DNA from: Gammaproteobacteria bacterium
Lineage (GTDB): Bacteria > Pseudomonadota > Gammaproteobacteria > HTCC5015
Reading direction: 5' to 3'
Length of the DNA stretch: 64,000 nt
Assembly (NCBI GenBank): GCA_016928055.1
Contig: JAFGLM010000003.1
Span: 41,154 to 105,153 of the forward strand
Numbering within the stretch: the first letter of the stretch is position 1; each line of letters starts with the position of its first letter. A model generated the notes under the pieces. That model worked only from the letters and a program-made list of their open reading frames with translations, had not been told where the DNA came from and did not search any database. Shown in pieces: positions 16,752-26,723 of the stretch. The translations under genes and the position numbers were made by a program.

Positions 16752-17285
16752 TCACATCTGAAAATAGAAATTAATTATCCAGTTTACAACTATAGCGACA
16801 ATCACTATCCCGTTATTTGTTCCGCCGACTTTTGAAAAATGCTGCGCCCTGACATCACCTGCCAGACCGTGCGCGTCTGCCTCCTTAATCAATTTCGATG
16901 TATGTTTGTAGTAAATCTTGTTCGCGAATAATCCAGCCGGAATTCGAACGAATACGAAAAGCGACAAATACGAACTTAGCACGATGACAGGCTTCTCAAG
17001 ATTTAACTGTAACACGCCAATAATGATCGGCAGTATCATGGAACCAACAAATCCAAGAACCAGTAATACGACTCCTAGCAAGTACATTTTCCTGAAAAAG
17101 AACCAAAGCGAACCAAACAGGAATGCCATCCAGTTAAAGGCAGCTAAGCCACCGGCACCGCCACTAGTAGCTCGCCAAACTTTCAAATAGTAGTCAGTCT
17201 CCGTAAACTTAAGAATGTCTTCCTTATCCAGATTGTCTCGCCCTACACCCTCAGAATTTGCAGCATTGTTAATATCGTTTTGCAT
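16752..17285 (-). CDS. DUF2628-like small membrane protein
   Basis: The 177-residue protein has an acidic N terminus. A region 'AFNWMAFLFGSLWFFFRKMY' and at least three hydrophobic segments follow (about 52-70, 72-95 and 100-120), with a C-terminal one ('GIVIVAIVVNWIINFYF'). The 'FNW.AF.FG..WF..RKMY' pattern is typical of DUF2628 proteins, inner-membrane proteins of unknown function. A ribosome site (GAGG) precedes the ATG by 10 bases. Confidence 0.7.
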   Translation of the reverse strand: MQNDINNAANSEGVGRDNLDKEDILKFTETDYYLKVWRATSGGAGGLAAFNWMAFLFGSLWFFFRKMYLLGVVLLVLGFVGSMILPIIIGVLQLNLEKPVIVLSSYLSLFVFVRIPAGLFANKIYYKHTSKLIKEADAHGLAGDVRAQHFSKVGGTNNGIVIVAIVVNWIINFYFQM

Positions 17286-17667
17286 GTCAATCTTGCCTCA
17301 TTGTTATTTCTATATAGATTGTTAGTGACCCTGAGCCATCGCCATCTAAATCAACCCTGCTCTTTATCTATCCCACTTTTTACCACGAAAATGCCCGTCG
17401 AAAAACAAAAATTCGCCCAGAATCTATTTATTTCAATAACTTACACATCCGTTTACAACATTTTGGAGCGGGATTACTGGCGCACCGAAGGCCGCCGAGT
17501 TGGAATTGTTTTTAGAAGCAAACCTCTAGATCACCCCAAACAGTAGATTTTTGGATAAGTCAGTACTACGATTACCCCCGAGTGTTTTTGGGGAGCTTCA
17601 GTCTGACCTCATTGATTCACGAACAAAGAAAACTTAGCTGCAAACCTAACACCAAAAGCAAAATACA
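17286..17667. other. Intergenic stretch without a supported gene
   Basis: This 382-base stretch lies between two divergent genes and must hold their promoters. An open frame on the plus strand crosses it (17280-17546), but it has no ribosome site and no recognisable domain, and I do not call it. No clear repeat or terminator is seen. Confidence 0.5.
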
Positions 17668-18699
17668 GTGAAACCATCATTAACAGATATTTTCAGAATT
17701 GATCCCGCCTCAAGGCTGAGTAACCTTCGTATTTTTAAGTTAGTTATCACACTCTTTCTGTCATCGGCATTCGCATCCACGATTATAATAATTTGCAACT
17801 CGAATTTAGTATTTGATTTTGGCTTTGATGGGTTCAACTTTGGACTATTTACTGTATTCCGAGTGCCACTCGCAATCATTGCGGCCATGTTACCAATTTT
17901 GGGACTTATTGCGGCGGTTCACCGATCGTCCCAAACATCCCTTCAGATTCAAAAGGCTTCTGAACAAAATACCTTTTCAAATTATTACAAGCATCGACAG
18001 GAGTACATAGATCACTTTAATGAAATTAAAAACGTATTCCCTATGCATATAAAGAATGAATTGAACGATAAAAATGTAAGAATATTTTATTCCCTAACCT
18101 ATCCGGCAAATAGCCCAAGATGGTTTTCAATCGAACATAGACTAGGGTGGATTGACGGAATTGATAGAGCTCTTATAAGGCTAAGCATCATTATAGAAAA
18201 CATGCCACAATGTGAAAACATTTCAATACTATCTTGTTTATATAGAGAATTTCTACGCTCTGAAGTCTCTATTAGGCAGGGTCTTTTTAAAATTTCCACC
18301 CCAGATGAGGTATGGCCAAATTTGGTAGGAGAAAAAATCATTAAGATAGTGTACTGGGATGGATCCAACTTCGATTTAAAGGTATGGAATCATGGCGCAG
18401 CCCCCTTAGTAGCCAGAATCACTGACTATGCTGATCTAATAACACACATTAAATCAGCAGCAAACTCGTTTATGGGAACCATGCTTTTCGGCTCTTCTGT
18501 CTATTCAAGTTTAAGTTTGCTGAAAATATCATCTCCGGGAGGGACTCTCCACACCCGGTATTGCACAGGAATACTAAAGTCAATTTATGAAACCAACGAC
18601 CCTATCGAAGTATCAGAAGAAGATAATAGATTTTTTATTTCCAAAATGTCGGATATAGAAAATAGATATCAGAATGAAGTCGAGAGAATTGAGCGTTGA
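17668..18699 (+). CDS. Unknown protein with two N-terminal membrane helices
   Basis: The 343-residue protein has two hydrophobic segments (about 24-46 and 64-84, 'VPLAIIAAMLPILGLIAAV'). These are followed by 'HRSSQTSLQIQKASEQNTFS' and 'NYYKHRQEYIDHF', a charged juxtamembrane helix, and then a cytosolic domain of about 250 residues with no recognised family. The pattern of two TM helices with a following Q-x-x-N-F-x-N-Y-x-K-H segment occurs in orphan and defence-associated membrane proteins, a loose resemblance from memory. The gene is AT-rich relative to the housekeeping core. It converges on the Fic gene. Confidence 0.65.
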   Translation: MKPSLTDIFRIDPASRLSNLRIFKLVITLFLSSAFASTIIIICNSNLVFDFGFDGFNFGLFTVFRVPLAIIAAMLPILGLIAAVHRSSQTSLQIQKASEQNTFSNYYKHRQEYIDHFNEIKNVFPMHIKNELNDKNVRIFYSLTYPANSPRWFSIEHRLGWIDGIDRALIRLSIIIENMPQCENISILSCLYREFLRSEVSIRQGLFKISTPDEVWPNLVGEKIIKIVYWDGSNFDLKVWNHGAAPLVARITDYADLITHIKSAANSFMGTMLFGSSVYSSLSLLKISSPGGTLHTRYCTGILKSIYETNDPIEVSEEDNRFFISKMSDIENRYQNEVERIER

Positions 18700-18803
18700 C
18701 AAAATCAACTCTTTCACTGCCACACTCTAATGCCCACCGCACAACCCCTGCAAGCGTATTACCTCATCCACCTCAAACCAGGGGATATCAACCTTTTGCA
18801 CAA

Positions 18804-19991
18804 TCATTTACTGTTACCGGGAATCAACAAAATAATGTTTTTATTCTTGTCAATTTTAAGTAACTCAAAATCAGACAGTCTTTCCAAATCCCGGTACCGT
18901 GTTCGGGGCGTTAGATTTTTATATAGACCGGTATACCACTGTTGTGCCTGCATATTCGAGACACCGTGAATCGTTCCCTTCGGAAGCAGATTATTAATAA
19001 TAGTATATTGCCGCACATTGATTTTTTTGGTTTGCAGTAGAGTATTTAGCTTCACTTCATACAATAGAAAACTGACCATCACATTGACACGATCATGAAG
19101 GTGATTGATTACACTCAACATTCCATTCAGAAAAAACTCCACGAAAACAGTATTTGGAAACGGCTGCTTCTTTTCTGATTTCTTACGTGCAATATTGAAT
19201 ACAGTAAAATACTCATCAATTCTACTTAGGTAATATCTAGACATTGCAAAGGGTGCATATTTAAAGCCGGAGCATTTTAGTAAGATTGCTTCTAATACCC
19301 TGCCAACCCGACCATTGCCATCGGCAAACGGATGAATTCTTTCAAAATAGTAATGCGCCAACGGCGCTCTTATTAACGGATCTAACGCGATAATACTTTC
19401 ACTGTTTATCCACGATAAAAATGCCGAAACAAGTGTTTTGATGTCACGATAATTTTTGGGTGGAGTATAAATGCCGCCATGATCCTCATCACCTACTTTT
19501 GTCAGCTGCCCCTTGATGTTATCCCGGTAACTTCCGGGAATATTTTGTTGATGACTCAATCCTTCAGTAATAATGCGGTGCAAGTCGAGAAGCATGAACT
19601 CTTCCAGATGAATAGCTCCACCACCTTTACTATTTTTAATCGCTTTTTTGGATACATCGTCTGCCAAATTGTAAGCATTGCGGATATTGGTAACCCTTCT
19701 CTCTTTTTCTTCATTGATGTTGATGTTCTTTACATCGCCAAGCAATCCGGCGGTTTCTTCTTCCGTCAGGGTGCCACCTTCAATAGTATTGGTACCAAAG
19801 ACACTGGAAACGATTACTTCTCTTTCAAGCTTGGTTGCCACATCCGGCAAAATCGGCACGCCTGAAAATCGCAATTGAGCGTCATTAACCCGGTCAATCA
19901 ACGGCCTGATCTTTCCAAGATCAACCCCTACCTCAAACGTAAATAATCCAGATCGCTCGGTTTCCACTGTTATAAAACTGTTGTTTTTCAT
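18804..19991 (-). CDS. Fic-family protein (probable AMP-transferase), class II with N-terminal inhibitory motif
   Basis: The 395-residue protein has the Fic active-site motif 'HPFADGNGRVGR' (HxFxxGNGRxxR, about residue 217), so it is probably catalytically competent. It transfers AMP or another nucleotide to protein side chains. The N-terminal part has 'TNTIEGG' (about 69-75), a match to the (S/T)xxxE(G/N) helix that blocks ATP in class II Fic proteins, so it should be self-inhibited. Upstream is a Fic_N-like helical region. The C-terminal part (about 290-395) looks like a winged helix ('LLPKGTIHGVSNMQAQQWYT'), which could bind DNA. Target proteins are unknown. Confidence 0.88.
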   Translation of the reverse strand: MKNNSFITVETERSGLFTFEVGVDLGKIRPLIDRVNDAQLRFSGVPILPDVATKLEREVIVSSVFGTNTIEGGTLTEEETAGLLGDVKNININEEKERRVTNIRNAYNLADDVSKKAIKNSKGGGAIHLEEFMLLDLHRIITEGLSHQQNIPGSYRDNIKGQLTKVGDEDHGGIYTPPKNYRDIKTLVSAFLSWINSESIIALDPLIRAPLAHYYFERIHPFADGNGRVGRVLEAILLKCSGFKYAPFAMSRYYLSRIDEYFTVFNIARKKSEKKQPFPNTVFVEFFLNGMLSVINHLHDRVNVMVSFLLYEVKLNTLLQTKKINVRQYTIINNLLPKGTIHGVSNMQAQQWYTGLYKNLTPRTRYRDLERLSDFELLKIDKNKNIILLIPGNSK

Positions 19992-20079
19992 AAACAGGTC
20001 GCCATTTATGTCACATTTTTATTCTTATAAAATACATATAAATCAATAAGATAAAAAATTTTTATACGGAAATAGGCAT

Positions 20080-20106
20080 ATTTGTGACACGAAATATGTC
20101 ACAAAT
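20080..20106. promoter_or_regulatory. Perfect 10-bp inverted repeat upstream of the Fic gene, possible operator
   Basis: ATTTGTGACA and TGTCACAAAT are separated by 7 bases. A further TGTCACA (20009-20015) sits in the likely promoter of the Fic gene. The repeated TGTGACA/TGTCACA element suggests binding by a dimeric regulator, perhaps Fic itself through its C-terminal winged helix. CRP spacing (6 bases between TGTGA and TCACA) does not fit. Confidence 0.45.
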
Positions 20107-20200
20107 TTGCTGCCATCTCAACTGATTTTTAAAATCTGTCGCCGCACCCTCGGGCCGATACCCTCGGTTTTGTGCTGCGGAGGAGCGCTTTAACTGGATC

Positions 20201-20219
20201 CCCGCGATCAAGTCGCGGG
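20201..20219. repeat. REP-like palindrome
   Basis: CCCGCGA pairs with TCGCGGG around a 5-base loop within the context CTGGATC...GATGACG, a form of short intergenic palindrome seen dispersed in many proteobacterial genomes. Only one copy is seen in this window. Confidence 0.45.
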
Positions 20220-20251
20220 ATGACGTAAAAAAACAGAATGACAAAACAAAA

Positions 20252-20279
20252 AAAGCCCCGCAATTTCTCGCTGGGCTTT
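20252..20279 (-). terminator. Terminator-like hairpin, copy A of the duplicated region behind groEL
   Basis: AAAGCCC and GGGCTTT form a stem around a loop containing AATTTCTCG, the same loop sequence as in the second hairpin at 20406. T residues follow on the minus strand. It is the outer of two related hairpins. Confidence 0.5.
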
Positions 20280-20325
20280 ATATATCTCAAGAGAGATTTA
20301 GGCGAGGACTTTCGATCTCAGGCGG

Positions 20326-20355
20326 GGCGCGAGGTGCTTCGACAAGCGGAATGTA
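20326..20355. repeat. Direct repeat copy A (30 bp)
   Basis: The 30-base segment containing GAGGTGCTTCGACAAGCGGA is repeated at 20481-20510 with one difference. It sits about 45 bases behind a terminator hairpin, as does the second copy. Here the right arm that would complete a long hairpin is missing. Confidence 0.8.
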
Positions 20356-20405
20356 AATACGGTCTGCCGCTGCGCGGCCCCGCATAACCGTCCGAACAGT
20401 TAACA

Positions 20406-20437
20406 AAAAGCCCCACGATTTCTCGCGGGGCTTTTTT
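20406..20437 (-). terminator. Terminator of the groESL operon (bidirectional form)
   Basis: AAAAGCCCC pairs with GGGGCTTTT, with T runs on both sides. On the minus strand it lies about 140 bases downstream of the groEL stop. Confidence 0.75.
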
Positions 20438-20449
20438 AATCTACAAGGC

Positions 20450-20578
20450 GATTAAGGCGAGGAATTTTGTTCGAAGACGAGGCGCGAGGTGCTTCGACAA
20501 GCGGAGTGTACGTGACTGGTACATGAGCATTGGCGAAGTACCTCGCAACGAAGTATTCGGACAAAAGGGCCGGCTTAA
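20450..20578. other. Long imperfect hairpin element abutting the groEL stop (contains repeat copy B, 20481-20510)
   Basis: The left part (from about 20450 through AGTGTAC at 20505-20511) can pair with the right part (GTACATGAGC near 20519 to about 20578) in an interrupted stem of roughly 60 bases. Segments such as GCGAGGT-CTTCG and TGTAC match exactly between the arms. It would be in the 3' untranslated part of the groESL mRNA. The left arm is duplicated as copy A at 20326-20355 (29 of 30 identical). It may be a dispersed structured repeat or an RNA-stability element. Confidence 0.6.
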
Positions 20579-22249
<1,671 letters not shown>

Positions 22250-22314
22250 TTAATTCAGAATTCTGTTGGCATAAAAAAACAGGTTTTGTTTCGATTGCTC
22301 GAACCATCAACCTG

Positions 22315-22605
22315 CTATTTGCCTTCTATAACAGCAATGATGTCATCCTCTCTCATAGAAAGAAGATTCTCATCACCCGGTACTTCGGTGCCTGAATATT
22401 TGCCGAATAACACCTTGTCACCGACTTTAACATCCAGCGGACGGACATCGCCGTTATCCAGAATCTTGCCTTTGCCGACGGCGATGACTTCACCTTTGGC
22501 GGGTTTTTCTTTAGCACTATCCGGAATCACGATGCCACCGGGACTGGTGCGTTCTTCCTCCATACGCTTGACGATCACACGATCATGCAAGGGACGAATT
22601 TTCAT
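22315..22605 (-). CDS. groS: Co-chaperonin GroES (10 kDa)
   Basis: The 96-residue protein begins '[20 protein letters not shown]' and contains the mobile loop '[16 protein letters not shown]' and '[15 protein letters not shown]'. It caps GroEL. The ATG at 22605 is preferred over 22623 because family members start at MKIRPLHD and a GGAG-type site (GAGAGG) lies just upstream. First gene of the groESL operon. Confidence 0.97.
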   Translation of the reverse strand: MKIRPLHDRVIVKRMEEERTSPGGIVIPDSAKEKPAKGEVIAVGKGKILDNGDVRPLDVKVGDKVLFGKYSGTEVPGDENLLSMREDDIIAVIEGK

Positions 22606-22689
22606 ATTTGCCTCTCCGTTCAATAAACATTGTGGTGGCCCCGCAAAACTGCTTTGGGCAACCTTGCGAAAACGAATCGGGTAAGTGTT

Positions 22690-22716
22690 TTAGCACTCAC
22701 CTCGTGGGAGTGCTAA
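22690..22716 (-). promoter_or_regulatory. CIRCE operator (HrcA-binding site) of groESL
   Basis: TTAGCACTC, nine bases, GAGTGCTAA is an exact match to the CIRCE consensus. It lies about 85 bases upstream of groES and overlaps the end of the -10 element, so HrcA would block transcription in the absence of heat shock. hrcA itself is not in the window. Confidence 0.95.
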
Positions 22717-22743
22717 TAATAGTTCCAGATCCTTAAAAATCAA
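22716..22743 (-). promoter_or_regulatory. Sigma-70-type promoter of groESL
   Basis: On the minus strand TTGATT (22738-22743) is followed after 16 bases by TATTAT (22716-22721), immediately upstream of the CIRCE operator. This is the usual arrangement of a vegetative promoter under HrcA control. Confidence 0.65.
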
Positions 22744-22775
22744 GGCCATGATTGAGTTTTTTATTGCCGGCCGAT

Positions 22776-23201
22776 CTAGTCTTCCTTACGAAACTCGCCT
22801 TCGATCGTCACCGGCCCCTCTTGATATTGCGCCTGCCTATGCACAGTAAATATGCCCTGCGCGATGATGCGCTTGAGCAGATAGCGTCTTACCGCCGGTA
22901 CCAGCAGCAGAAAACCGACTGCGTCGGTAACAAAACCCGGTGTCAGCAATAAAGCACCCGCCACCAGTAAGGCCATGCCGGTCAGCATCTCTTCGGCCGG
23001 CATCTCGCCGCGCAGGGTTTTTTCCCGAAAGCGCAAAAAGGTCGCCAGGCCCTGGATGCGGATAATGACCGAACCCAGCATCGCCGTGAACACGACCATG
23101 GCAATGGTTGGTATTGCACCGATCACGCTGCCGACCTGCAGCAACACATACATTTCGACGATAGGGACAACAATGAAGAGAGTGAACAGGAATTTGAACA
23201 T
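22776..23201 (-). CDS. fxsA: FxsA-family inner-membrane protein
   Basis: The 141-residue protein has four hydrophobic stretches, beginning 'FLFTLFIVVPIVEMYVLLQV', with 'GGVIGAIPT'-like 'GSVIGAIPTIAMVVFTAM' and 'LLTPGFVTDAVGFLLLVPAV', as in FxsA (suppressor of F exclusion of phage T7). The biochemical role is unknown. Location next to groESL is the common order in Pseudomonas-type genomes. The C-terminal tail is cytosolic and charged. Confidence 0.92.
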   Translation of the reverse strand: MFKFLFTLFIVVPIVEMYVLLQVGSVIGAIPTIAMVVFTAMLGSVIIRIQGLATFLRFREKTLRGEMPAEEMLTGMALLVAGALLLTPGFVTDAVGFLLLVPAVRRYLLKRIIAQGIFTVHRQAQYQEGPVTIEGEFRKED

Positions 23202-23303
23202 CGGGCAAAACCTTTGCTGGCTAAGATACGTTAATAGAGGTTATTGTTGAAATTACAAGCTTAGACTGTGGTATTTCCATAATGATTAGGCCATATTTGC
23301 CCC

Positions 23304-23489
23304 ATGCAAAATCTGGACAAAATCCGCCAACAAGCGCTTAGCACTGCAAAGACCGAAGGTGAGGCAGGCGCATCATCTATGACGTTTGAAGAATATCTAC
23401 AATTCCTTGAAGAATACTGGACGCTATTCGATCTCGAAGAAGCTCTGGCAAATCGGGAACAAAGCAGCTTCCATGACATCAGGCTTTGA
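23304..23489 (+). CDS. Possible small acidic protein
   Basis: A 61-residue frame begins 'MQNLDKIRQQALSTAKTE' and has a plausible amphipathic, acidic middle ('MTFEEYLQFLEEYWTLFDLE'). No clear ribosome site is seen before the ATG, and no family is recognised. It lies alone between fxsA and the sensor kinase, on the opposite strand to both. The amino-acid make-up looks more like a real small protein than the antisense frame does. Uncertain. Confidence 0.4.
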   Translation: MQNLDKIRQQALSTAKTEGEAGASSMTFEEYLQFLEEYWTLFDLEEALANREQSSFHDIRL

Positions 23490-23519
23490 ATAGCATGCTA
23501 TCGCTCGACCGCCGATAAG

Positions 23520-26273
23520 CTATTCCCCTAATACCTCCCTCACCACACTTACCAGTTCGTCATAGCGATAGGGTTTCTGGATAAAACCGGACAACCCCTT
23601 GCTGCTTATACTGCCGGCAGCGGTTTGCCGATCATAACCACTGGACATGATCACTTTGACATTTTGTTGAATGGTTTGCAGTTGCTTAAAGGTTTCTATT
23701 CCATCCAGCCCCGGCATGGTCATATCCAGCACCACCAGCGTAATGTCGTCGGCCTGCCTTCGATAGATGGCCAATGCTTCTTCACCGCCTGCGGCTTCCA
23801 GCACATTAAATCCCATATCCATTAACATTCGTCGTACCAGATGACGAACCGATTCTTCATCATCAATAACAAGGACGGTTCCCTGACTTTGCCATGGTGC
23901 ATTGTCGATGACGGCGGCGGCTTCGCCCGCAACGACTGATTGAGTGCTGGCCGGAAACAGGACTTTAAAAACACTGCCCTTACCTACTTCACTGGTAACC
24001 TTAATCGCACCATGATGCCCACGCACAATACCCAATACCGCAGCAAGACCCAAACCTCTGCCGGTAAATTTAGTGGTAAAAAACGGATCAAAAATTTTCT
24101 GCCTGTCACTGTCGCTCATGCCCGCACCGGTATCCTTCACTTCCAGATAGACGTAGGGGCCGGCTTGCAGGTCTTGATCGAGATAGGTTTCCTTTAAATA
24201 CTCCACTTCACACTGCATAACACCGGTGCGCACGCTAATAACACCCGTTTGATTACCAATCGCATCGGATGCGTTAATCACCAGATTCATAATCACCTGG
24301 CGGATTTGAGTTGCGTCGGCGTTAATTGCCGGTAAGTCCGGCTCCAGGCAATACTGCAACAAACATTTTTTAGAAATGGAAATTTCCAACATGCTGGCAA
24401 TATCTTCCACTAACTCAGACAGATTGGTGAGTTGCACATCAAACTGGCCCTTGCCTGAATAGGCCAACATCTGTTTGGCAAGTTCTGCTGCCTTCTGCCC
24501 ACTGGCGACAACATTCTGCATGTATTCTGCCGCGATCGAATGAGAATCGACCGACCTTAAGGCGAGATCGGAAAATCCCAGAATGCTGGTCAATATATTA
24601 TTGAAATCATGCGCGATACCACCGGACAGCACACCCAGACTTTCAAGCTTCTGTGCGTGTTGCACCTGGCGTTCCAGGTTCAAGCGTTCTTCTTCAGCAC
24701 GTTTACGCTCGGAAATATCGTTACCCATAGCAATAAGAACGAGCCGATCTGCATAAGTGCCGGTTTGTATATGCAGTTCAACCGGATAAGTTGTACCGTC
24801 TTTGCGTTGATGAACTGATTCAAAATTAATTTCCTGTTGCCGGCCGGATTGAAGCGATTTAATTATTTCAGTCAATTCCTGTGGAGTACGATACGGATTT
24901 AGGTGCAGTGGCGTGAGCTCGACAAATTCTTTTTCCGAATAACCAAGGTTTTCGCGCGCTGCACGATTCGCCTTGATAAATTTTTTTGTTTGCAGATCGA
25001 GAATGTATATCTCATTTAATGATTCTTCCATTACACGCGCAAGGTCGGCTTGTTGAGTCTCGGCCTGTTTGCGCTCGCTGATATCGTTAAAAATAACCGC
25101 AAACTGCTTCTTTCGCGGACTAAAAACCCAGGTATCGTAATATTTACCCAATTCACGAGAATAATTTTCATACGCCAGCGGCTCGCCGGTTATCGCAACC
25201 TTGCCAAACATTTGAATCCAGTAGTCTTCTGTCTCCGGCATGACCTCTTTTATTGTTTTGCCCAGCAATTTATCAGAGGTAACGCCTGTTAGTTTTTCAA
25301 AGGCCGGATTCAGTTCAAGATATCGATAGTCAATCGGTTTGCCGGCTTCATCGAGAATAATTTCATGCAAGGCAAAACCAGTGGTCAAATTTTCAAAAAG
25401 TAAACGATACTTTTGCTCGCTCTCGCGCAAAGCATCGTGAGCTCGCTTGCGGTCACTGATATCTACAACGCTGCCGCGTAAAAGACGGCGCCCGGCAGCG
25501 GGTAAACGAACCAGATAGACCTCGCATTGAATATCCGTACCCTGCGCATCACGATGCGTCCACTCGAAATGCTGCATGTCGCCATCCAGCGCTCGCTGAA
25601 TCTGCACACTGGCGAGGCGCGATGAGGCCTGTCCATCAGGTTGAGTCGGGGGGCTTAATTCGGCGGGACCACGCTTTAATAATTCATCGCGATCCAGTTT
25701 GTAGAGCTCACAAGCATTTTGGTTGGCATCAATAAATCGGTTGTTTTGATCGGCATCGACCACAACAATGGCTTCAGGGGCATTTTCAAACAGGATGCGA
25801 AAACGTTCTTCACTCTCAAACAATGCTTTTTCTGCCTGCACGCGCTCGGTAACATCAACACCGATTGCAATAACAAATTTTACGTTACCCTTCGCGTCTC
25901 GTAACAGCGTGTTACGCCATTCGATTAGAAACCGCCGGCCGTCTTTGTGTTGCCAGTAGTTGGTGTAATGCCCTTCCAACTGAGACGGATTGTTTACTAG
26001 TAATTCAAAGGCCTCCTCACGAACGGTTTGCGCATCACCAGCCGGCACTAGAATTTCCCATGGATATTTGCCTCTGACTTCAGCAAAGCTGAAACCACTC
26101 AGCTGTTCCGCAGCACGATTAAAACGACGTATACGCCCTTCGCCATCCAATACAACGATGAGTGCCCCGGTATTATCAAGAATGGCTTTGATTAATCCAC
26201 TATCCGCTTCCGCGCTCCAGTTCTCCTTAAGATCGTCCCTATCTGGGCTTTTGTATGGTGTTTTGTCTGCCAT
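23520..26273 (-). CDS. Hybrid sensor histidine kinase with four PAS domains and a receiver domain
   Basis: The 917-residue protein has no obvious membrane segment. Four PAS/PAC units lie at about 25-150, 150-280, 280-405 and 405-530, each ending in a 'D(I/V)(S/T)ERK'-like motif. A HisKA domain has the phosphorylated His in 'LSGGIAHDFNNILTS' (about 550), and a HATPase domain has 'QVIMNLVINASDA' and 'DTGAGM'. A C-terminal receiver (about 795-915) has 'VLVIDDEESVRHLV', the phospho-acceptor Asp in 'LVVLDMTMPGLDG' and the Lys in 'GFIQKPYRYDEL'. It would sense an internal cue such as redox or a small ligand. No response regulator or output gene is adjacent. It interrupts the usual fxsA-cutA neighbourhood. 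Confidence 0.92.
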   Translation of the reverse strand: MADKTPYKSPDRDDLKENWSAEADSGLIKAILDNTGALIVVLDGEGRIRRFNRAAEQLSGFSFAEVRGKYPWEILVPAGDAQTVREEAFELLVNNPSQLEGHYTNYWQHKDGRRFLIEWRNTLLRDAKGNVKFVIAIGVDVTERVQAEKALFESEERFRILFENAPEAIVVVDADQNNRFIDANQNACELYKLDRDELLKRGPAELSPPTQPDGQASSRLASVQIQRALDGDMQHFEWTHRDAQGTDIQCEVYLVRLPAAGRRLLRGSVVDISDRKRAHDALRESEQKYRLLFENLTTGFALHEIILDEAGKPIDYRYLELNPAFEKLTGVTSDKLLGKTIKEVMPETEDYWIQMFGKVAITGEPLAYENYSRELGKYYDTWVFSPRKKQFAVIFNDISERKQAETQQADLARVMEESLNEIYILDLQTKKFIKANRAARENLGYSEKEFVELTPLHLNPYRTPQELTEIIKSLQSGRQQEINFESVHQRKDGTTYPVELHIQTGTYADRLVLIAMGNDISERKRAEEERLNLERQVQHAQKLESLGVLSGGIAHDFNNILTSILGFSDLALRSVDSHSIAAEYMQNVVASGQKAAELAKQMLAYSGKGQFDVQLTNLSELVEDIASMLEISISKKCLLQYCLEPDLPAINADATQIRQVIMNLVINASDAIGNQTGVISVRTGVMQCEVEYLKETYLDQDLQAGPYVYLEVKDTGAGMSDSDRQKIFDPFFTTKFTGRGLGLAAVLGIVRGHHGAIKVTSEVGKGSVFKVLFPASTQSVVAGEAAAVIDNAPWQSQGTVLVIDDEESVRHLVRRMLMDMGFNVLEAAGGEEALAIYRRQADDITLVVLDMTMPGLDGIETFKQLQTIQQNVKVIMSSGYDRQTAAGSISSKGLSGFIQKPYRYDELVSVVREVLGE

Positions 26274-26402
26274 TCGCAGGTCGATCCTTCTTTCGTCCCT
26301 GGATAGCTTAAGTTTATAAGCTCATTTCCAAAACGGCGCAATTATTAACATCGGGACGTGCTCCCGAGAGAGCACAACAGATTCATGCGACAATACTGCC
26401 CC

Positions 26403-26723
26403 ATGAGTAAATACCTGCTGGTCCTGACTACCCTCCCAACTGAAGAACTTGCCAGACAGCTGGCGGCGCAGCTGGTGGAGCAAAAACTGGCGGCCTGCAT
26501 CAATATCCTGCCGGCGATGACCTCGATTTATCAATGGCAGGGGAAGCTGGAACAGGGTACCGAACATCAGATGCTGATCAAGACCCGTCAGGACTGTTAT
26601 GCACAGCTGGAGAAATTCATCCTTGCGCAACACCCCTACGAGCTGCCGGAGATTATCGCTGTACCGATTACCCAGGGTTTGCCCGAATACCTGCAATGGA
26701 TCAGCGATGCGAGGACTTCATAA
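26403..26723 (+). CDS. cutA: Divalent-cation tolerance protein CutA
   Basis: The 106-residue protein has the CutA features 'LAACINILPAMTSIYQWQGK', 'QMLIKTRQDCYAQLEKFI' and 'HPYELPEIIAVPI'. CutA forms stable trimers in the cytosol and is linked to copper tolerance and signalling, but its function is not settled. The ATG at 26403 is chosen because family members begin right before the first strand (MSKYLLVLTT). Its end overlaps the next gene by 17 bases. Confidence 0.93.
   Translation: MSKYLLVLTTLPTEELARQLAAQLVEQKLAACINILPAMTSIYQWQGKLEQGTEHQMLIKTRQDCYAQLEKFILAQHPYELPEIIAVPITQGLPEYLQWISDARTS

Noticed and set aside
17280..17546. 88-residue plus-strand frame between the DUF2628-like gene and the two-TM gene
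   Set aside because: Composition looks random, there is no ribosome site, and it overlaps the start of the neighbouring gene.
20080..20106. CRP site at the TGTGA/TCACA palindrome
   Set aside because: The half-sites are 11 bases apart rather than 6, so a CRP dimer would not fit.
20062..20244. 60-residue minus-strand frame between Fic and groEL
   Set aside because: It runs through inverted repeats and a REP-like palindrome, has no ribosome site and no plausible domain.
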